The notes under the pieces were generated by a model, which saw nothing but the letters and a program-made list of their open reading frames with translations, did not search any database and was not told the origin of the DNA. From Syntrophobacterales bacterium (GTDB lineage: Bacteria > Desulfobacterota > Syntrophobacteria > BM002): a DNA stretch of 6,381 bases. Shown piece after piece: positions 5,029 through 6,381 of the stretch. Made by a program: the position numbers and the translations under genes. The stretch lies in the NCBI GenBank assembly GCA_030613915.1, contig JAUWKY010000144.1, positions 1 through 6,381 of the forward strand, in the 5' to 3' direction. How positions within the stretch are numbered: position 1 is the first letter of the stretch; each line of letters opens with the position of its first letter.

Positions 5029-6381
5029 TTACGAGAGCACGTAGTTCGGATCAATAACGTTAATCTCAAAATCTCCTTCAATGGTGGCCATGCCACTCAC
5101 CTCTCCTGGTAGCCCAGCTTTGCGGTAGCCTTTGACGTCATAGGGCGTCCTTTGCATGACCTCATCAGTTAGTAAGGCACCGTGGCGCTCACCGGTGCTG
5201 AGCAGGACAATACCTCTGACGGGGGCTACGGCCTCGGTGTCATCGCTGCCAAGGATCTCCGGACCAAGGGCGATGATGGGGAATTGGATTTTCTTCAAGT
5301 CTTTCGGTTTGAGGTTCGCGAGAGGACCGGTAATTCCCCGCTTGATGCTGCGAAATGCCCCCTTGAAATCGGTCAGTCCGACGTAGCCTCTCTTGCGCAA
5401 ACTCTTTACTTTGCCCTTGGAAACCTTGAAGATATTGACGACGGCCTCCGCAGGGATACCCAGGGTGTTGTTGACCACGTCGGCCAGGTAAATGCTAGCC
5501 TGTGCATCGGGAGTAATACCAGGGGACTCGGAAGGTATCTCCTCGACCAGGTCCAATACTGGTTCGGACTCTAAAGACTCCATGAAATCATCGGAGTCCA
5601 AGGCGAACTCTTCAGTGTCCAATTGAGCATCTTTGAATGCTATCCCTTCATGGCTGGACGTCGGTGCCACACCCTTGCCAGCAAGACTGTGCTGCAAGTT
5701 GGAAGTCACCTGAGTCAGACTTTGAACAGCATTACGGATAGTTTTAACCTGCGAATCAATCGCAGCTTGGGCTTCCGGGGCAAGGGCTTCCCCTTGCTGT
5801 TGGTCTAGATTTTGCTCAAGTTTGCTCAGCGCTGCACTCAGGTTGCCAGACAGCTCCTGGGCCTCTGTCAGTTTAGCTCCTACGGTCTTATGCACTGAGT
5901 CAAAATGTCTCTCTAATTTCTCGAGAGCGGGCTTGCCTGTCATCGCTTTCAAGATCCGACCAAAGAATGTGGTAGTCTCCTGGTCAAGAACCTCCAAAGC
6001 ATTGGAAAGTTGGCCACTCAGGGCTCTGGCTTCTTGGAGGAAGGGCTGCAGAGATGCAGGAGTATCAGCCGGGGCCACATGAGGTGGCGGAGCCATTTCC
6101 GTTGGCTCTGCCGCTGGCTCCAGAACCGGTTCTTCATCGAAAAGTTCTTCAAAAACTGGTTCCTCTTCGGGAAGTGGTTCCAGAGTTGGCTCTGCCTCGG
6201 GTGGTTCTTCAGCTACAAGTTCTTCTTCCATAAGCTCTTCCAACAAAGTTTCTTCTTCCGAGGGAGCTGCCAGTGTCGGTTCTTCTGCAGGAGGTTCTTC
6301 CAGCACTGGTTCTTCCTCCGGGGGAGCGACCAGTGTCGGCTCTTCCTCGAGCCCATCTTCCAATAGCGGTTCTTCTGCAGG
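5029..6381 (-). CDS. Acidic decapeptide-repeat protein with helical middle and CheW-like C-terminus (5' end beyond window)
   Basis: The frame is open to the right edge (450 codons visible), so the true start lies outside; the first in-frame TTG (6361-6363) is inside the repeat array and is not a credible start. From that TTG codon numbered as 1, residues up to 86 are acidic decapeptides (EEPxLxxxPx). Residues 90-105 are a Pro/Ala linker. Residues 104-228 are predicted helical, with an internal duplication (ARALSGQLSNALEVLDQ at 112-128 and AQELSGNLSAALSKLEQ at 168-184, 56 residues apart). Residues 245-280 are again acidic. Residues 285-365 contain several Lys/Arg-rich helices. Residues 382-443 (VRGIVLLSTGERHGALLTDEV, then LPGEVSGMATIEGDFEINVIDPNYVL) resemble the second half of the CheW or CheA regulatory (P5) fold. 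The first half is not recognisable, so this is a tentative assignment. The gene lies 71 bp upstream of the TPR-pseudokinase gene on the same strand, and the two are probably an operon. Confidence 0.82.
   Translation of the reverse strand, partial: PAEEPLLEDGLEEEPTLVAPPEEEPVLEEPPAEEPTLAAPSEEETLLEELMEEELVAEEPPEAEPTLEPLPEEEPVFEELFDEEPVLEPAAEPTEMAPPPHVAPADTPASLQPFLQEARALSGQLSNALEVLDQETTTFFGRILKAMTGKPALEKLERHFDSVHKTVGAKLTEAQELSGNLSAALSKLEQNLDQQQGEALAPEAQAAIDSQVKTIRNAVQSLTQVTSNLQHSLAGKGVAPTSSHEGIAFKDAQLDTEEFALDSDDFMESLESEPVLDLVEEIPSESPGITPDAQASIYLADVVNNTLGIPAEAVVNIFKVSKGKVKSLRKRGYVGLTDFKGAFRSIKRGITGPLANLKPKDLKKIQFPIIALGPEILGSDDTEAVAPVRGIVLLSTGERHGALLTDEVMQRTPYDVKGYRKAGLPGEVSGMATIEGDFEINVIDPNYVLS
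6106..6375 (-). repeat. Coding minisatellite: nine in-register 30-bp units (acidic decapeptides)
   Basis: On the - strand, nine consecutive 30-bp units encode EEPLLEDGLE, EEPTLVAPPE, EEPVLEEPPA, EEPTLAAPSE, EETLLEELME, EELVAEEPPE, AEPTLEPLPE, EEPVFEELFD and EEPVLEPAAE. The last two visible codons before unit 1 (PA) look like the end of another unit, so the array probably continues past the right edge. The units are degenerate in both DNA and protein but keep the 10-residue register without a slip. The array gives a long Glu/Pro-rich, probably extended and negatively charged segment. The + strand complement is rich in TTCTTC-type triplets, which produces a spurious Phe/Trp-rich reading frame there. 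Confidence 0.9.

Noticed and set aside
6361..6363. TTG as start codon of the acidic-repeat protein
   Set aside because: The same frame stays open upstream to the window edge and the TTG is the Leu of a repeat unit, so the gene must begin outside the window.
6010..6366. 118-codon + strand frame rich in Phe, Trp and Arg
   Set aside because: It is the complement of the Glu-rich repeat array (GAA/GAG read as TTC-type triplets), which explains its odd composition. There is no ribosome binding site of note.

Overview
This 6.4 kb chromosomal window looks like it comes from a free-living Gram-negative bacterium of the Deltaproteobacteria/Desulfobacterota type. That is an inference from a mid-GC sequence, the mutL-miaA neighbourhood, a PATAN/DUF4388 protein next to a TPR-kinase-like protein, and heptamer repeats between genes. 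No 16S rRNA or other taxonomic marker is present.

Layout. The left third (1-1209, + strand) is housekeeping: the last 71 codons of mutL (mismatch repair), a perfect 13-bp hairpin that begins at the mutL stop, and a complete miaA (tRNA A37 dimethylallyltransferase). A spacer of 223 bp follows, with a near-perfect 18-nt palindrome and a plausible sigma70 promoter. Then comes a 407-residue DUF4388 (PATAN)-type regulatory protein (1433-2656, +). A 147-bp convergent spacer carries four tandem heptamers (GTCCGTN-like). On the - strand, read from right to left, are a highly acidic repeat protein that runs off the right edge (6381-5029) and, 71 bp downstream, a 717-residue protein (4957-2804) with TPR repeats and a C-terminal kinase fold.

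The right-hand two thirds look like an accessory signalling locus. The kinase-like domain has lost both its glycine-rich loop (ELGQDEIH in place of ELGxGxxG) and its catalytic loop (HLALNSKR in place of HRDxKxxN). It keeps the VAK-type lysine, DFG, APE and the subdomain IX and XI residues, so it is best read as a pseudokinase on a TPR scaffold. Its upstream partner starts with at least nine in-register acidic decapeptides (EEPxLxxxPx), continues with a helical segment containing an internal duplication, and ends in a region that resembles the C-terminal half of a CheW/CheA-regulatory domain. Together with the DUF4388 protein these may form a scaffold-type module, perhaps connected to motility, polarity or chemosensory signalling. 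That functional link is inference; the domain content and the motif losses are read directly from the sequence.

No rRNA, tRNA, CRISPR array, insertion sequence or phage gene was seen.
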